64,000 nucleotides of DNA from Periplaneta americana (lineage: Eukaryota; Arthropoda; Insecta; Blattodea; Blattidae): the NCBI RefSeq assembly GCF_040183065.1, contig NC_091120.1, positions 188,466,627 to 188,530,626 on the forward strand, written 5' to 3'. Positions 11,771-23,874 of this stretch are shown one piece after another. How positions within the stretch are numbered: the first letter of the stretch is position 1; each line of letters opens with the position of its first letter. A program made the position numbers and the translations under genes. Under the pieces are notes generated by a model. It searched no databases. It saw only the letters and a list, made by a program, of their open reading frames with translations, and was not told where the DNA came from.

Positions 11771-12420
11771 ATGCAATATAATATAATATAATATAAGAAT
11801 ACTTATGTTATTTGTTCAATCTAAACGACTTATCAGTATTTTTTAAAAAACAACGAATATTTATAAATATAAATAATTCTATGAAGTTAAAAGATTTAAT
11901 GCTAATATTTTCTCCTATTTGGCATTTTCAGGCACATATTCAAACTATCTCATGTATTATTAATTTTACAGTGATTGGAATAACCATTAAATATATACAT
12001 AAACATTCTTAAACATATTAAAACTATATATACAAATTAAATAAAATGATAAACTAATAAAGTACAGTTGAGTTTATTATTGTTTTTATTTAATTTATTT
12101 GTGTGGTGGTTAAAACCAAATCAATATTCATATCTACTTCAATTTACGACAATAATTAAAACAACAATAGGAACACAAAAGGTTAAAATTATGGACATTA
12201 AAAAGGTTCAAATTATATAAAATGTTACCTTGTGTTTAAGATTAATTACTTCTGAATGTATCTTATTAATGTATTGCACATGATCATATATTAATTAATG
12301 GTTTGTGTCGTTATGTCAATGAATTATTTATATTTATAAATATTTGTTGTTCTTAAATATTGATAAGTCATTTAGACTGAACAAATAAAATAAATATTCG
12401 TATATTATATTATATTCTAA
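11771..12420. mobile_element. AT-rich element with about 100-bp terminal inverted repeats
   Basis: Left arm (about 11771-11880) and the reverse complement of the right arm (about 12315-12420) share ATATAATATAATAT, TTATTTGTTCARTCTAAAYG, ACTTATCARTATTT and AAATATTTATAAATATAAAT. The total is about 650 bp with no transposase frame, consistent with a non-autonomous DNA element. The target duplication is obscured by the ATATT repeats at the ends. Confidence 0.75.
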
Positions 12421-12639
12421 TTCTTTCTCAAATTAGGTTCAGAATTCTCCGTCTTTGGCTAAACTATGACTTCTACCAGCTAGAAGAGGACTAACCAGGG
12501 CCTTTTTTTTTTAGGATTTTACCGCCCATAAAGACATGCGTTACCCAATAGATTCTTTTTTTGCATGCTGACCGTTATTCCACAGCGGTGGACAACAATA
12601 ATCTTAATACAAGGCAAAAGAATGTAATATAAGCTATAA

Positions 12640-13387
12640 GCGGTCTTTGAGGGCTGTCCTTCCTTAAGGAGATTCAAGAATAATTAAAAAAGTTGTATAT
12701 AAAGTGAAAATTAAAATTAAGGTGACATTCAACATTTAATTTTTTAAGGTGACATGTATTTATCTAGGCTGACGAGTTTACTTCCTTGGTTTGAATTGTA
12801 AATTATTTAAAACTAGTGTGTAAGAGGGCCTTAGACTTGAAATGTTTAGTTTAAATGTAGTTCTGTTTATAAGTATGCATAAGGATGTAATTATTTGACT
12901 TATTTGAAGTGTTGTATCAGTGAAGCGAGGTGAGTCAGTGAAGTTATGGTTTTACAGTGCAGTGAACAGTTCCGATCAGTGATAATTTATAGCGTCAATG
13001 AAATGTGTTCTATAGTGTCAGTGAAATGTGTTACAGAGTGTCAGTGAAATGTGTGCTAAAGTGTCAGTGAAATGCGTCATAGTACCACTACAGGGAATGA
13101 GATGAGAGTAAAGTGAAAGACTATTGAAACTTATGTAGGACCTATAGATAATTATGTAGGTTGTATTGTAAAATTAGGTATTTTATTTTATGTTTTATTA
13201 TTATTGTGTTAAATTGTATTGTGTATTCTTATTGTATTGTGTGTAAAATTGTATATGTGTTGTAAAATTGTATTGTGTATTGTAAATTTTATTGTGTATT
13301 GGTTATCATTTTATTGTGTATTGTTAATATTGTATATACCACTGCCACCGGATGCTTGCCCACTTGCAGTGTAAATAAATACATACA
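12640..13387 (+). mobile_element. LINE 3' end (same family as the 50-53 kb LINE)
   Basis: Starts abruptly inside the ORF at GCGGTCTTTGAGGGCTGTCC, which matches the last codons of the minus-strand LINE near 50390. It runs through the stop and the 3' UTR (AAGGTGACATTCAACATTTA; repeated GTGTCAGTGAAATGTG at 12905-13080). It ends GCCACCGGATGCTTGCCCAC, GCAGTGTAAATAAATACATA. A typical 5'-truncated insertion. Confidence 0.9.
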
Positions 13388-13439
13388 TATCATTTTCAAA
13401 AATTTATTACAGGTGTGTTTGAACTGGTTAAGACTACCA

Positions 13440-15030
13440 CCAGGGTCGGATTTAGGTATAGTGCCGCCCTTAGGCAGTGATAAAATTTGTCGTCCCCAAC
13501 TCCGACAAACAGTTTATGAGCAGCTATTATACAGGTCATGTTTAGTTTAAATTAGTTTTAAATGAATTAATGTTACAATTCAGAAAACAATAAATTACTG
13601 GAATCAAAATACATACTTCTTACTTACGAATTGTAAAGATATCCTTCGCACTTTCTTCACAGAGAAAACATTGATAACGTCGTCAAAGTCGATGTGACGA
13701 AGCACATCAGACTCGATGCAAAGAAATATATTCAGACTTATTCATTGTTGAAACAAAATTGATTTGTGAAAGCCAGACTGTGGTTTATTTTTAAGCATTG
13801 GTCTTGTTGGTGGTAGAATTATTACCAGTATTTCTTATTACGATAGGATGTATAAAGTAAATTGAAAAATAAAATCCAACTTTTTGTGGAATAAACCTTT
13901 CATATCGAATTATATAGTACATATGCTGAAAAGTGATTAAATAGTATTGTTGACGATGTATATTGGAAATGTAACTGAGAGTTTCGGTTATTATTCATAG
14001 TTGATAATAATAGTACATTATGCAACGAGCCTATAATGATAGTAATTAAGACGCAAGTATGAATATTTATGAAACGAGCGCAAGCGAGTTTCATAATATT
14101 CATACGAGCGTCTTAATTACCATTATAGGCAAGTTTCATACGTCTTTTTATGCTCGACCATATTTCTAACTTGAAATTATTCAGATGTATACATTTTATT
14201 TGTATCTGACAAGATCGGAAGTGACCTTGTTCTAGGTCGTGAATTGTGAGATGTGCGCAGACGCGAAAGTATTGATTTTTTCCGAGGAACAATAATGTCA
14301 TTGACCTTGATGTAATCCCGTTAAACTTGATATAACCTTGATTATTGAATTCGACATTGAAAAACGAGATGACAAATTGAATTTATTTGAATATTATTTA
14401 CAATTAACGCTAGTAACAGAACATAACCTTCTGCGACAGTATTGGATTTCCAGCCTCCGTGACTTTTCGCTAATTCTCTTTCGATTGCATATCCGAGAAT
14501 AATCGATACTTGCGGTTTTATAACGATACAAAGCTGACTTGTCATTGGCTGAACACATGTAAGCTTAGTTGTCATTGGCTGAACACCTGTACTTTAATGA
14601 GTAGGTGTACTTTAATGATATGCATTAAAGGACTGCTACCAGGTGTATAATTACTACGTTTCGGCATGGTCGAGCATAAACATACATATTACATCCATCC
14701 AATTTGATTTTCAGCAATGCTTTCTTGTTTATACAAGCAGTTAAATTTAAGAAGTTTCATAGTACAACGTGATACCGGCATTACAATATAACTATGCAAC
14801 TGCACACTTTCCTTTTACTCTCGCCACGACCAAGACAATACAATAATAAAACAATATCCGACTTCCACAAGGTGTTCAAGAACAAACTTCAGAAAAGATT
14901 TACAAACAAGTGTTTTAAAACAAATTTCACTGTAAACTGAAAATAAAAAAAGAAAAGAAAATGCCGCCCCCTGGAAATTGCCACCCTGGGCAACTGCCTA
15001 GTTTGCCTAAGCCTAAACCCGGCACTGACT
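13440..15030 (+). repeat. interspersed repeat family X, copy A
   Basis: Colinear with copy B at 33850-35950. Shared blocks include AAACAGTTTATGAGCAGCTA, GATGTGACGAAGCACATCAG, TCGAATTATATAGTACATAT, CCAATTTGATTTTCAGCAAT and CACACTTTCCTTTTACTCTC. Each copy carries different later insertions, so the pair gives in-window empty sites. It ends in GGCAACTGCCTAGTTTGCCT-type sequence. No convincing coding frame; the class is not assigned. Confidence 0.75.
14010..14690. mobile_element. about 680-bp insert in copy A with a palindromic end
   Basis: Absent from the equivalent point of copy B (near 35430). A 48-nt-arm palindrome (14029-14076 with 14084-14131; GCCTATAATG, TAATTAAGACGC, GTATGAATATT, ATGAAAC) sits at the left end. 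TATGCTCGACCAT (near 14150) and ATGGTCGAGCATA (near 14668) are inverted with respect to each other. No transposase is visible. Probably a non-autonomous element; class unknown. Confidence 0.6.
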
Positions 15031-15158
15031 ACCACGCAGTCTGTCTCGTTTCATTTTCTAATTTATTTTATAGGATATATTTGGACTATTGCGATTAACT
15101 CGTTCTTGCAGTGGCGCCAACTTTTGAAAAATATCGAGTGGGCTCAAAACACTTGTGT

Positions 15159-15207
<49 letters not shown>
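15159..15207. repeat. (AAT)n microsatellite
   Basis: About 16 AAT units. Confidence 0.9.
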
Positions 15208-15209
15208 TT

Positions 15210-16095
15210 TATATTTGTTTATGAGAAACCAGTATACAAAACCCGGATGTGACATTGTCAGGTTAGAATGAAGTTCTCAGAAAAAATATCTCGCAAATAC
15301 GCCCTTCCATGTAGTCACATAGGCCTAAATTTTCGTAATATTGATGTGACTATGGATAGTATTATATATAAAATAGAATGCTAAAAATAACAGAACGGAG
15401 ATAATGAGAACGATTTTGGAATCTGTGTATTTAATATAAGATGCAGGCGCCATGTTCCATTTACTAGTTGGTAATAATTTTTTTTTTAGTATTTACTTTT
15501 AAGTACAAATTTCGACCATCAAGTAAAGCCTCCTTTTCCATAGTAGTAACTATAACAGAAAAATCTCCTCATTACTTTTTATGTAGCTGATCTGCATAAT
15601 TAACCAGTTTTAATTAATTAAATATAGCCTAATGTTATAATTATGTTAACATTTTTTGAACTTGACTTCTTTCTGAAATAAAAATTATATATGATAAAAC
15701 GTGGTCGCACCATTATCTGTTCTCCAACCAGGAGATCAACCGTGAAAGGAATGTGCTTACTATTGCGTCATCTATTGGAACGAAGTAGATAATAGCCTAT
15801 TACCGTTATAACGTCAGTTTAAAAACCATGCGCTCTCCTGCGTATGTTATTTCCTGTATGGAGAGATTAAAAGACCAGGAGATTAACAGTGATCTAATTT
15901 TGTAACTAGGGTAGTATCAATATGTCTGTATCAATGTTATTGTTTGTTCTGTGAGAGCTAGCCAATACAGATACGAGTACCCACGTGTGTGACCTTATGA
16001 CATCTTATGACATCGACATTCATTCACAGCATCCCCCCCCCGCTTCGTCTCATTCCCCAAAGACTTTCTCGTGGTTGGAGTACAGTATGTAGCAC
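15210..16095. other. no recognisable feature
   Basis: AT-rich sequence with a T-run near 15480 and a C-run near 16031. No domain, terminal repeat or tRNA-like motif recognised. Confidence 0.4.
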
Positions 16096-16098
16096 GAC

Positions 16099-16367
16099 AT
16101 GTTCCAAATACATTTCTCCCGACTACACTTCGCCCTATCCATTCTCTCCCACCGAACATCCTCATATACATCTTCTTCTTTCACTGTGGCTGTTCCTCGA
16201 CTTTGGAATTCCCTAGCGAGTAATGTCAGGGACTGTCAGACATCAAATCAATTTAAGAATAGGCTAACGAGATATTTTTCTAACAATTATTGTCAACAAT
16301 AATAGCTGTTTCAGGTTTCTCAATGTTTAATGGTTATATATATATCACAGATAAATATCTAAATTAT

Positions 16368-16427
<60 letters not shown>

Positions 16428-16623
16428 ACTATTTCTTACCAGTGTTTATTATTGTCACACTAACATCAGTTATCCAGTTTTCATTATTTACTTTCATGTT
16501 GTTTTATGATCTAGATATTAATGTAATAACTATGTAAGCAAATGTATTTAATTAGAATTAGTCTGGCTGGGCGGAAGAGAAGGCCTACTGGCCTTAGCTC
16601 TGCCAGATTAAATAAATAAATAA

Positions 16624-16625
<2 letters not shown>
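16099..16625 (+). mobile_element. LINE 3' end with AAAT tail
   Basis: Frame 16099-16302 encodes HRTSSYTSSSFTVAVPRLWN, then SLASNVRDCQTSNQFKNRLT and a stop at 16300-16302: the C-terminus of a CR1/L2-like RT. The 3' UTR is interrupted by (ATT)n at 16371-16426. It ends with GCGGAAGAGAAGGCCTACTG, CTCTGCCAGATTAAATAAAT and an AAAT tail. (ATT)n at 16627-16663 and (AAT)n at 16767-16818 follow. Confidence 0.8.
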
Positions 16626-16665
<40 letters not shown>

Positions 16666-16765
16666 AATTTGTCATAAACATCTTCTTTTCAGCACTATTC
16701 TTATGTGGTACCCGATCCCGATTAGTGGCAGCAGAGACAAATGAAATGCACACTAATAATTCATC

Positions 16766-16819
<54 letters not shown>

Positions 16820-16829
16820 CAAGTTGGCG

Positions 16830-17390
16830 CCACTGCTTTCTTGTGAAACATAATTACTTTGGTTTTATACGGTCGCTCAAGCCTCAAACGCTCACTCCTG
16901 AATAACAGCAAGATAGACGTCATATTTGCCTTGGAGCCTCAGAATTTTAGTTGCCATTTTAACTACAGTACCATTAGACAGTTGACTGAACTGAGGCTGA
17001 GCTATTCAGGATGCATAAACGAAATGTCCGTTTGATTCATTCTCCTGATAAACAGGTTATTTCAGTGTTATTGTGTAATTTATTTTAAGTATTTTGTTTT
17101 TCCCCTTTCATATGTTTCTCTGTGTCTGAGGCCAAACAGCTTGATAAGGAATCGTTAATATATCTTTAAGAGTCTTCCTAATGGGCGACTTCATGGTCTG
17201 ATAATGTAGTGCTTCTTATACCAAGTATTTCTGATAATGACGGATCGTCTTGAGTAGTCTCACGGGCATCATGCTGGCCATTTTATCTCGAGTACTAGGG
17301 TTCAAATCCAGCAAGGGTTATGAATTTTTATGAAGAGTTAAAATCTTTAGCTTCAGAACTCAAGAGCGTTAAAATTAGACTTATTATTAT
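16830..17390. other. no recognisable feature
   Basis: Between LINE ends. Nothing supported. Confidence 0.4.
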
Positions 17391-17391
17391 G

Positions 17392-18345
17392 ATGTAAGAA
17401 ATTAATTAATTAATTAATTCATTCATTCATTCATTCTGGTGTAGTTAAGGCCATCAGGCCTTCTCTTCCACACCACCAGAAATACAAATACTATAATAGA
17501 AATAAAAAGGAAAAAATACACTATAAACAAAGTAAAACCACACAAAAATATACACAGGTTGCAGTCACACAAACTTTAAATGAGTGATTAAGTATCTTAA
17601 TTAATTGTATCCTAACTAATTAACTAACATAAACAAGAAACTTGTAATTTTAATCTATTTCTACAGTATAGGAGGATGAGTATAAAGATGTTCTATGATG
17701 AGGGATAGAAAGAAGTGCTTGATGTCGGTTTCGAAGAGTTGTAAGAAATTGAAAGCGCGATAACAGATAATTCGGAGTAGAAGTATGCATGATTCTAAAC
17801 AGAAGAGACAGTGAATGTATTGTTCTTCGTTCCTTCAGACGCACCCATTAAAGTAACTGGAGGGAAGGTGTTATATGGTCAAATTTACGAGTATTGCAGA
17901 TGAATCGTATGCATACATTATGAACACATTGTAGTCTCTCAGCTAAGAGTGAACTTACATTAGTTAGCAAGGAATCGCAATAATCAAAATGGGGCATTAC
18001 AAACGTCTGAATAAGATTCTTTTTTAGACTAAGTGGCAGAAATTCTTTCATATGAAACAAGGAGTGAAGTTGAGAAAACATTTTTTTGCAAGTGTATGTT
18101 ACTTGAGTGTTCCAATTTAGATCGCTATCCATAAAAATACCAAGATTTTTAACTGTTTCACTGTATTTAACAATAATCCCATTCAATATTATATGCGGTA
18201 TAGTACCATTACCAAGAGTGCTTCATGTCCCATTACAATTGCTTGCGATTTCTCTGGATTTAACCTTAATCCAAATTTGTGTGCCCACAGTGAAATCGAA
18301 TTCAAGTCTTCGTTTATTTTATTTACTGCGTCACTAGTTTCGTCA
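17392..18345 (-). pseudogene. LINE RT 3' half
   Basis: On the minus strand the translation runs LNSISLWAHKFGLRLNPEKS, then VKNLGIFMDSDLNWNTQV, FVMPHFDYCDSLLTN, RLQCVHNVCIRFICN, MRLKERRTIHSLSLLFRIM and TSLYSSSYTVEID. This is the RT palm end, thumb and C-terminus. There are breaks near 18187-18200 and 17845. The 3' UTR contains GGCCTGATGGCCTTAACTAC, and the tail is GAATGAATTAATTAATT (17397-17440). Same family as 4678-5212. The catalytic YADD segment upstream is missing. Confidence 0.85.
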
Positions 18346-18614
18346 GGATAGAAATGCAAATTTCGAGTAATTTAACAGAAGTTATGTATTTTAGAGTCAT
18401 TTTTTCTCTTCCCTTTGTAATAGATCATAGGCCTGTTCAGTTCAGGGCATCACGCCTTTACCACATGAGACGTTCAAGGCCTCTCTCTTCTCTTAATGTA
18501 TTGTTACGTGCTATATGGACCAGTCGATCTTCCATCATTCTTGAAAAATGATGGTTTTTGTATTGTATTTATTTACATTCCATGATATTCGTATGGTTAA
18601 CAGAATCTTAGCAC

Positions 18615-18745
18615 ATTACGTTTTCGTCCATTCGTAATTTGGTCCTAATTTTACGTTTGTCCAGTTATATATTTGTCCTGCATCAAATTTTGTGCACAAA
18701 TCTTTCGTCCATGTCATTTTCGTATTGTGTGAAATTTTGTCCTAT
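18615..18745 (-). repeat. TGGACA-word cluster 2 (reverse orientation)
   Basis: About seven GTCC words (CGTCCATTCG, TTTGTCCAG, TTTGTCCTGC, TTCGTCCATG and others) with 15-25-bp spacing, just upstream of a LINE body. A forward-orientation cluster lies beyond the other side of the same LINE (20360-20525). Confidence 0.5.
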
Positions 18746-18767
18746 ATATACATCAGTTATTCATAGA

Positions 18768-19850
18768 TTTCAAAAAGGCATATGACTCGGTTAAGAGAGA
18801 AGTTTTAAGTATATAATATTCTTATTGAATTTGGTATTCCCAAGAAACTAGTTCGATTAATTAAAATGTGTCTCAGTGAAACTTACAGCAGAGTCCGTAT
18901 AGGCCAGTTTCTGATGCCTTTCCAATTCACTGCGGGCTAAAGCAAGGAGATGCACTATCACCTTTACTTTTTAATTTCGCTCTAGAATATGCCATTAAGA
19001 AAGTTCAGGATAACAGACAGGGTTTGGAATTGAACGGGTTGCATCATCATCTTGAATATGTTAGGAGAAAATCCACAAACGATTAGGAAAAATACGGGAA
19101 TTTTGTTTGAAGCAAGTAAAGCGATAGGTTTGGAAGTAAATCCCGAAAATACAAAGTATATGATTATGTCTCGTGACCAGAATATTATACGAAATGGAAA
19201 CATAAAAATTGGAGATTTATCCTTCGAAGAGGTGGAAAAATTCAAATATCTTGGAGCAACTGTAAGAAACATAAATGACACTCAGGAGGAAATTAAACAC
19301 AAAGTAAATATGGGAAATGCGTGTTATTATTCGGTTGAGAAGCTTTTATCATCTAGTCTGTTGTCAAAAAATCTGAAAGTTAGAATTTATAAAACAGTTA
19401 TATTACCGGTTGTTCTATATGGTTGTGAAACTTGAACTCTCACTTTGAGAGAGGAACATAGGTTAAGGGTGTTTGAGAATAAGATTCTTAGGAAAATATT
19501 TGGGACTAAGAGGATTGAAGTTACAGGAGAACGGAGAAAGGTACACAACGCAGAGCTGCACGCAATGTATTCTTCACCTGACATAATTAGGAACATTAAA
19601 TGCAGACGTTTGAGGTGGGCAAGGCATATAGCACGTATGGGCGAATCCAGAAATGCATATAGAATGTTAGTTGGGAGACCGGAGGGAAAAAGACCTTTGG
19701 GGAGGCCGAGACGTAGATTGGAGGATAATATTAAAATGGATTTGAGAGAGGTAGGATATGATGATAGAGACTGGATTAATCTTGCACAGGATAGGGACCG
19801 ATGGCGGGCTTATGTGAAGGCGGCAATTAACCTGCGGGTTCCTTGAAAGC
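18768..19850 (+). pseudogene. LINE reverse transcriptase, 5'-truncated and frameshifted
   Basis: RT blocks are visible in order: [13 protein letters not shown] near 18770, [20 protein letters not shown] near 18935-18990, then [65 protein letters not shown]-type thumb sequence and GRPRRRLEDNIKMDLREVGY. The frame ends WRAYVKAAINLRVP and stop. The YADD box is destroyed: after [10 protein letters not shown] the frame shifts, whereas the copy at 28.5 kb keeps [14 protein letters not shown]. Stop codons also occur near 18815 and at 19434. Clade not assigned. Confidence 0.9.
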
Positions 19851-19854
19851 CAGT

Positions 19855-20355
19855 AAGTAAGTATGTAAGTGTATATTTTGTCCTTAACTGATTTAATCCA
19901 AATTTATTTACTTGACATTTTCGTAGATGTGTTTATTACAAAAAAAAAATCACTGAAATAAAACATGAGATTTATTTTCAGTTATTTCAAAGAACAAAGA
20001 TCATGCATGCATTGCAGCTATTTCTTAGAAAGTATAATTTTACTGCTTTAATTTCCATCTTCGGGGTTCTGCGGGTTGCTGTGTAATTTCATTACAGGTT
20101 GACCGATTCTCACATCGCAAATAGGCTATATCCTGGTTCAATCCTTAGGCCTATTATAAGAGTGGTGTTGATAGCAGGGGCCGTCTTTTATGAGCAGTGG
20201 TTTGTTCCTTTTTGAAGTCATTACTTTGGGATCCATACCTGATAATTTTAAGTAAAACTAATGTAAGCATTTCCTTAGCAACACCTGTCCATTTTTGAGG
20301 TCTCCATTATTTGGTATTATATTCTTGGCGTCTGTTTAAAATCTGCTTCTAGTAT
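19855..20355. other. no recognisable feature
   Basis: Short GTAAGTAAGTATGTAAGT tail-like run after the LINE; otherwise nothing. Confidence 0.4.
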
Positions 20356-20359
20356 CTGA

Positions 20360-20525
20360 ATATCCAAAATAAATCACAATTGGACAATATGTATATTGGA
20401 CTAAATTTTTGTGGACTAAATAATTTGTGGACGAAATACTATGGACTTATTCCACTGGCCTTAAATGTGTTGGTCATAGAAATTTGGACGAAATGTTGCA
20501 TTGGACGAAAATGTTTGGACAAACA
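20360..20525 (+). repeat. TGGACA-word cluster 3
   Basis: About eight TTGGACA, TGGACTAAA, TGGACGAAAT words (20381-20522). Inverted in sense relative to cluster 2 on the other side of the LINE. Confidence 0.5.
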
Positions 20526-20529
20526 TTCC

Positions 20530-21137
20530 TGAAAGCATTGGTACATCGTTTTACAGCTGGAACATGGAACGTGTTAAAAAAAATCTTAGTAGTGCTACAA
20601 AGTCTTAATTTTATTATAGTCACAGTTCTATCCAATAGATGAAGAAAGCACATCCATTCACAGTGATTCATAGTTAAATAGCAGCAACTGTTGTGCCTGG
20701 AATCGATCCCTGTTTCACTATTTCGTAGTTTGTAGGACGCACAACTGATGGCTACAGTACTGCTAGATCTACAGAGAAACACAGGTTGATTCTCATAACA
20801 AGTTTTGCTCTATATATTAAAAATAATGTACTGTACAGTAGGTGCGATCGGAGATGTGTTGTGAAGCAAATGTCTATATTTAGAAACCGTAACTTTCCCT
20901 CTCTTGTTTACCGTTCGCAGTCAATATTTTGTTCGTGGTAGCCCGTGTGAAATATTTTCGTAAACAGAATTCAGTCGGTGGCTCGTTTCATTGCCGTCAT
21001 TCTGTGCAAACATTCATCTGCTTCGTCAACAAGATGTTTGTTATCCGTAACTTCCCGCTGCAGTATCGACCATATAGCTACTTTGTGTTCGTCTGTTAAT
21101 GGAATGGATTACTAGGGTACGTGTGCAGCGAGCAATG
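20530..21137. other. no recognisable feature
   Basis: No repeat or domain recognised. Confidence 0.4.
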
Positions 21138-21145
21138 CCGTATAG

Positions 21146-21779
21146 CAGCCGTGGCGAAAATGTAATCGTGCGCCGAGCCACTGTGTAACCTGCAACGTGC
21201 ATAGCACCTATGGAGGGAGGCGGACACCCGAAGGGGAAGTGAAGCAACTGTCTGACTTATTAAAGGATTTTCATTTTCCTTACGTCAAGCACTTAAATAC
21301 AATTTTATACAGTACAAGGCTACAAACTAATGTTTAGTACGTGTAACGAGGAAATAAATGAAGAATGAAACAAAGGACACAATATCACAACCTAAAATTA
21401 ACTGTCTTCAGTATGTCTCTGCGACAGAGTTTCAAAATCAGGAATTATGTCACTTACTGCCAGTCGTAGTTGATCACGAAGGTATTTGTCTACCAGTCGT
21501 GATCTAAATTTGGTTTTTACTATTTTCATTGTTGAAAATAATTTTTCAAAAACGTAAGTTGTAGCGAACATGGCTTCAAAAGAGAAAGCGAAAGAACGAA
21601 GCTTCGGATATTTATTTTTGGCAAATATTTGAAAAATTCATCATTTGTCAAGTCCTTACATCTAGCTTTCATTTAACATCACATTGTAAATCTGTGAGTT
21701 TAAATTGAAGATCTAACCGCATTATTCGTACATCTGCTGAAAAAGGATCGATGTACAGAGATAATAATAATAGTAGTAC

Positions 21780-21823
<44 letters not shown>

Positions 21824-22102
21824 CAACCTTTTAATGTTTTATCAGTAACATGTAGTATAATGCCGTTTTATTTTATACCACCGTTTTCTCGTAATACTTG
21901 TGAACAAAACATACATTTTTTGTAGATGTACATGTATTCGAGAGAGACATTGCAATAATATGCCACTCGCAGATCAGAGACAAATACAAATGGAACGGAG
22001 TTTGACTCCAGTGAGTGAGAGGGTGGGGGTTGTGGGAGGTAGAAAGCACAGGTATCATTGCGAGCCATAATGTGCTCGTGAGTCGCATTTTCGCCACCGT
22101 TG
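21146..22102 (-). mobile_element. hAT-family element, internally decayed
   Basis: A perfect 8-bp target duplication CCGTATAG flanks it (21138-21145 and 22103-22110), as expected for hAT. Ends are CAGCCGTGGCGAAAATGTAA and, on the reverse strand, CAACGGTGGCGAAAATGCGA. A transposase C-terminal fragment lies inside on the minus strand. (AAT)n at about 21764-21822. Confidence 0.9.
21398..21625 (-). pseudogene. hAT transposase C-terminal dimerisation domain
   Basis: Minus-strand frame: KYPKLRSFAFSFEAMFATTY, then VFEKLFSTMKIVKTKFRSRL, VDKYLRDQLRLAVSDIIPDF, ETLSQRHTEDS, stop. This matches the hATC dimerisation pattern (S-x-FE-x-MF-x-STYV-CE-x-FS-x-MK-x-K-x-R-RL). The rest of the transposase (BED finger, catalytic core) was not found in the element, which is therefore non-autonomous. 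Confidence 0.85.
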
Positions 22103-22309
22103 CCGTATAGAAATATTCAGTAGTCGGAGTAAACTGTAAACTGCAGACTTTTACCCCTGTCGAGCTGCAGTCCCTTGATTCGTAGGAGGTATCTTTCCAC
22201 TGACACTCGCAATTGAAAATCTATGCATGGTATAAACTGTAAAGCGAAGCTTAAATAAAAAAAAAAATCTACAGTTGCATAGCTGGTACTATGTTGCATG
22301 CCTCTACGT

Positions 22310-22580
22310 ATAATTACGCGTTTTCCTTGTACTCCCCTCTTTCACCTTGTATTTCCCTTGTTTTCCTTGTATTCCACCCTTTCTGCTTCTATTACCCTAG
22401 TATTCCGCCTGTTTCCTTTGTATTTATCTTATTCTCCTTTTATTTCCCATGTTTTCTCTGTATTCCTCTTGTTCTCCTTCTATTTCCCTTTTTCTCATTT
22501 TATTCCCCTTTTTATCCGTGTATTATCCTTGTTCTCCGTGTATTCCCCTTGTTATCCTTGTATTTCCTTGTGTACTACCT
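22310..22580 (+). repeat. degenerate CCTTGTATTCCC minisatellite
   Basis: Roughly 20-21-bp units of the type TTTCCTTGTATTTCCCTTGT, diverged from each other. Spurious frames run through it. Confidence 0.8.
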
Positions 22581-22629
22581 TCAGAATTGAACTTCCATGT
22601 AAGGATATTACAGTTAAATTTTGCCAAGT

Positions 22630-22630
22630 T

Positions 22631-22711
<81 letters not shown>
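22630..22711. repeat. (TA)n microsatellite
   Basis: About 41 perfect TA units. Confidence 0.95.
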
Positions 22712-22713
<2 letters not shown>

Positions 22714-22849
22714 TAAAGACTATACTCTGCTAATGGACTTATAAAATAGGCCGCCTTTTCGTTACCTAAACTGTTTATTCTGTCGATGTGTTGCTCGTGG
22801 TCCGAAACGTTCAAATTTTCAATAGAATGTTTGGAAATCAAGCGACATT

Positions 22850-23130
22850 GAAAGACTGTGGATTGAAAGTATTGTGTCACCCACCATACTCGCCAGATCG
22901 ATCTTGTCGGTCTATTTTCTGTTTCTGAACCTCAAATTAGTACTTGGAACGAAAAATATTCGACAGCAATAATGATGTAAATACATTTTTGTGTCATAAA
23001 TTTCTGAATTTTATTTGAGGAGAGAATATGAAAGCTTCTGGCGCACACCAGTAAAAATTTTGAGTTAAAAGAGGATTGTGTTGAAAAATAAACAGATATC
23101 GATCAACTTTGTGGTGGGCTGAATCCTTAT
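22850..23130 (+). pseudogene. mariner transposase C-terminal remnant
   Basis: ATTGTGTCACCCACCATACT encodes VSPTI/CHPPYSPD depending on frame. The CHPPYSPD block is the third-catalytic-residue region of mariner (normally HPPYSPDLAPSDY); SCRSIFCF replaces the Asp-containing end. Downstream frames recall the mariner tail (ESFWRTPVKILS, VLKNKQIS) with several stops. No terminal repeats found. Confidence 0.55.
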
Positions 23131-23230
23131 GAAGCTCTGTCTTACTTTTCCATGATATATTATACAGATTTGTAAGTTGGCTTTGTTTCCCGATATATAA
23201 AGAGTGAACTGTAAGTAATTTCATTTATTT

Positions 23231-23750
23231 TAGGGTGTTATTCTTTGAGATATTTTAAACAAAAAAGTTTAACACAATTTTGCTCGTTTGTGCTTCCATT
23301 TCAAAGTAAAAAAAAAGTTTATATGAAACATTTCATAGCGTGTTTTTGGAAGCCATTGGTTCAATTCCTAATATACTCAGTCAATTTAAGAGAGCGGTGT
23401 ATTATGCTAATAAATGATTTAAAGAATTTTAATTTTGAACTTTAAATGTGCAGGTATTTGATTCGAACAAATGTAACTTTTCGTTCTGAAAAGGAATTTT
23501 AAAATGTTACATTTGTTCTGATGAAATTTTTGTACATTTAAGCACAAAACTAAAACTCTTTCAATCATTTATTATCATAATACACTGCTCTCTTAAATTG
23601 ACTGAGCATATTGGGAATTAAATCAATGGCTTTCCCAAAGCACGCTGTGAAATATTTCATATAAAACAATTTTTATCTCGAAAAGGAAGCGAAAACGAGC
23701 AAAATTGTATTATACTTTTTCATTTGAAATATCTCAAAGAATAATCCCCT
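23231..23750. mobile_element. fold-back MITE with about 240-bp arms
   Basis: 23231-23480 and the reverse complement of 23505-23750 match almost throughout: TTATTCTTTGAGATATTT, CAATTTTGCTCGTTT, AAGCCATTG, AGTCAATTTAAGAGAGC, TGTTACATTTGTTC-type blocks. The spacer is about 25 bp. Ends read AGGGTGTTATTC and AGGGGATTATTC. The short frames inside are not genes. Confidence 0.85.
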
Positions 23751-23874
23751 GACATTAATGACAATATTTACGGTTCAACTTGTATATCACACAATTTTGA
23801 ATTGCAGCAATATAAAATAAACATAATGTAGGCAGCATTACCGATGCAATTCCAAAGACAATTTTAAACACTTA

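Noticed and set aside
22291-22744. 94-148-residue frames with repeated Phe/Ser/Tyr then poly-Ile-Tyr
   Set aside because: Degenerate minisatellite followed by (TA)n; no start context or domain.
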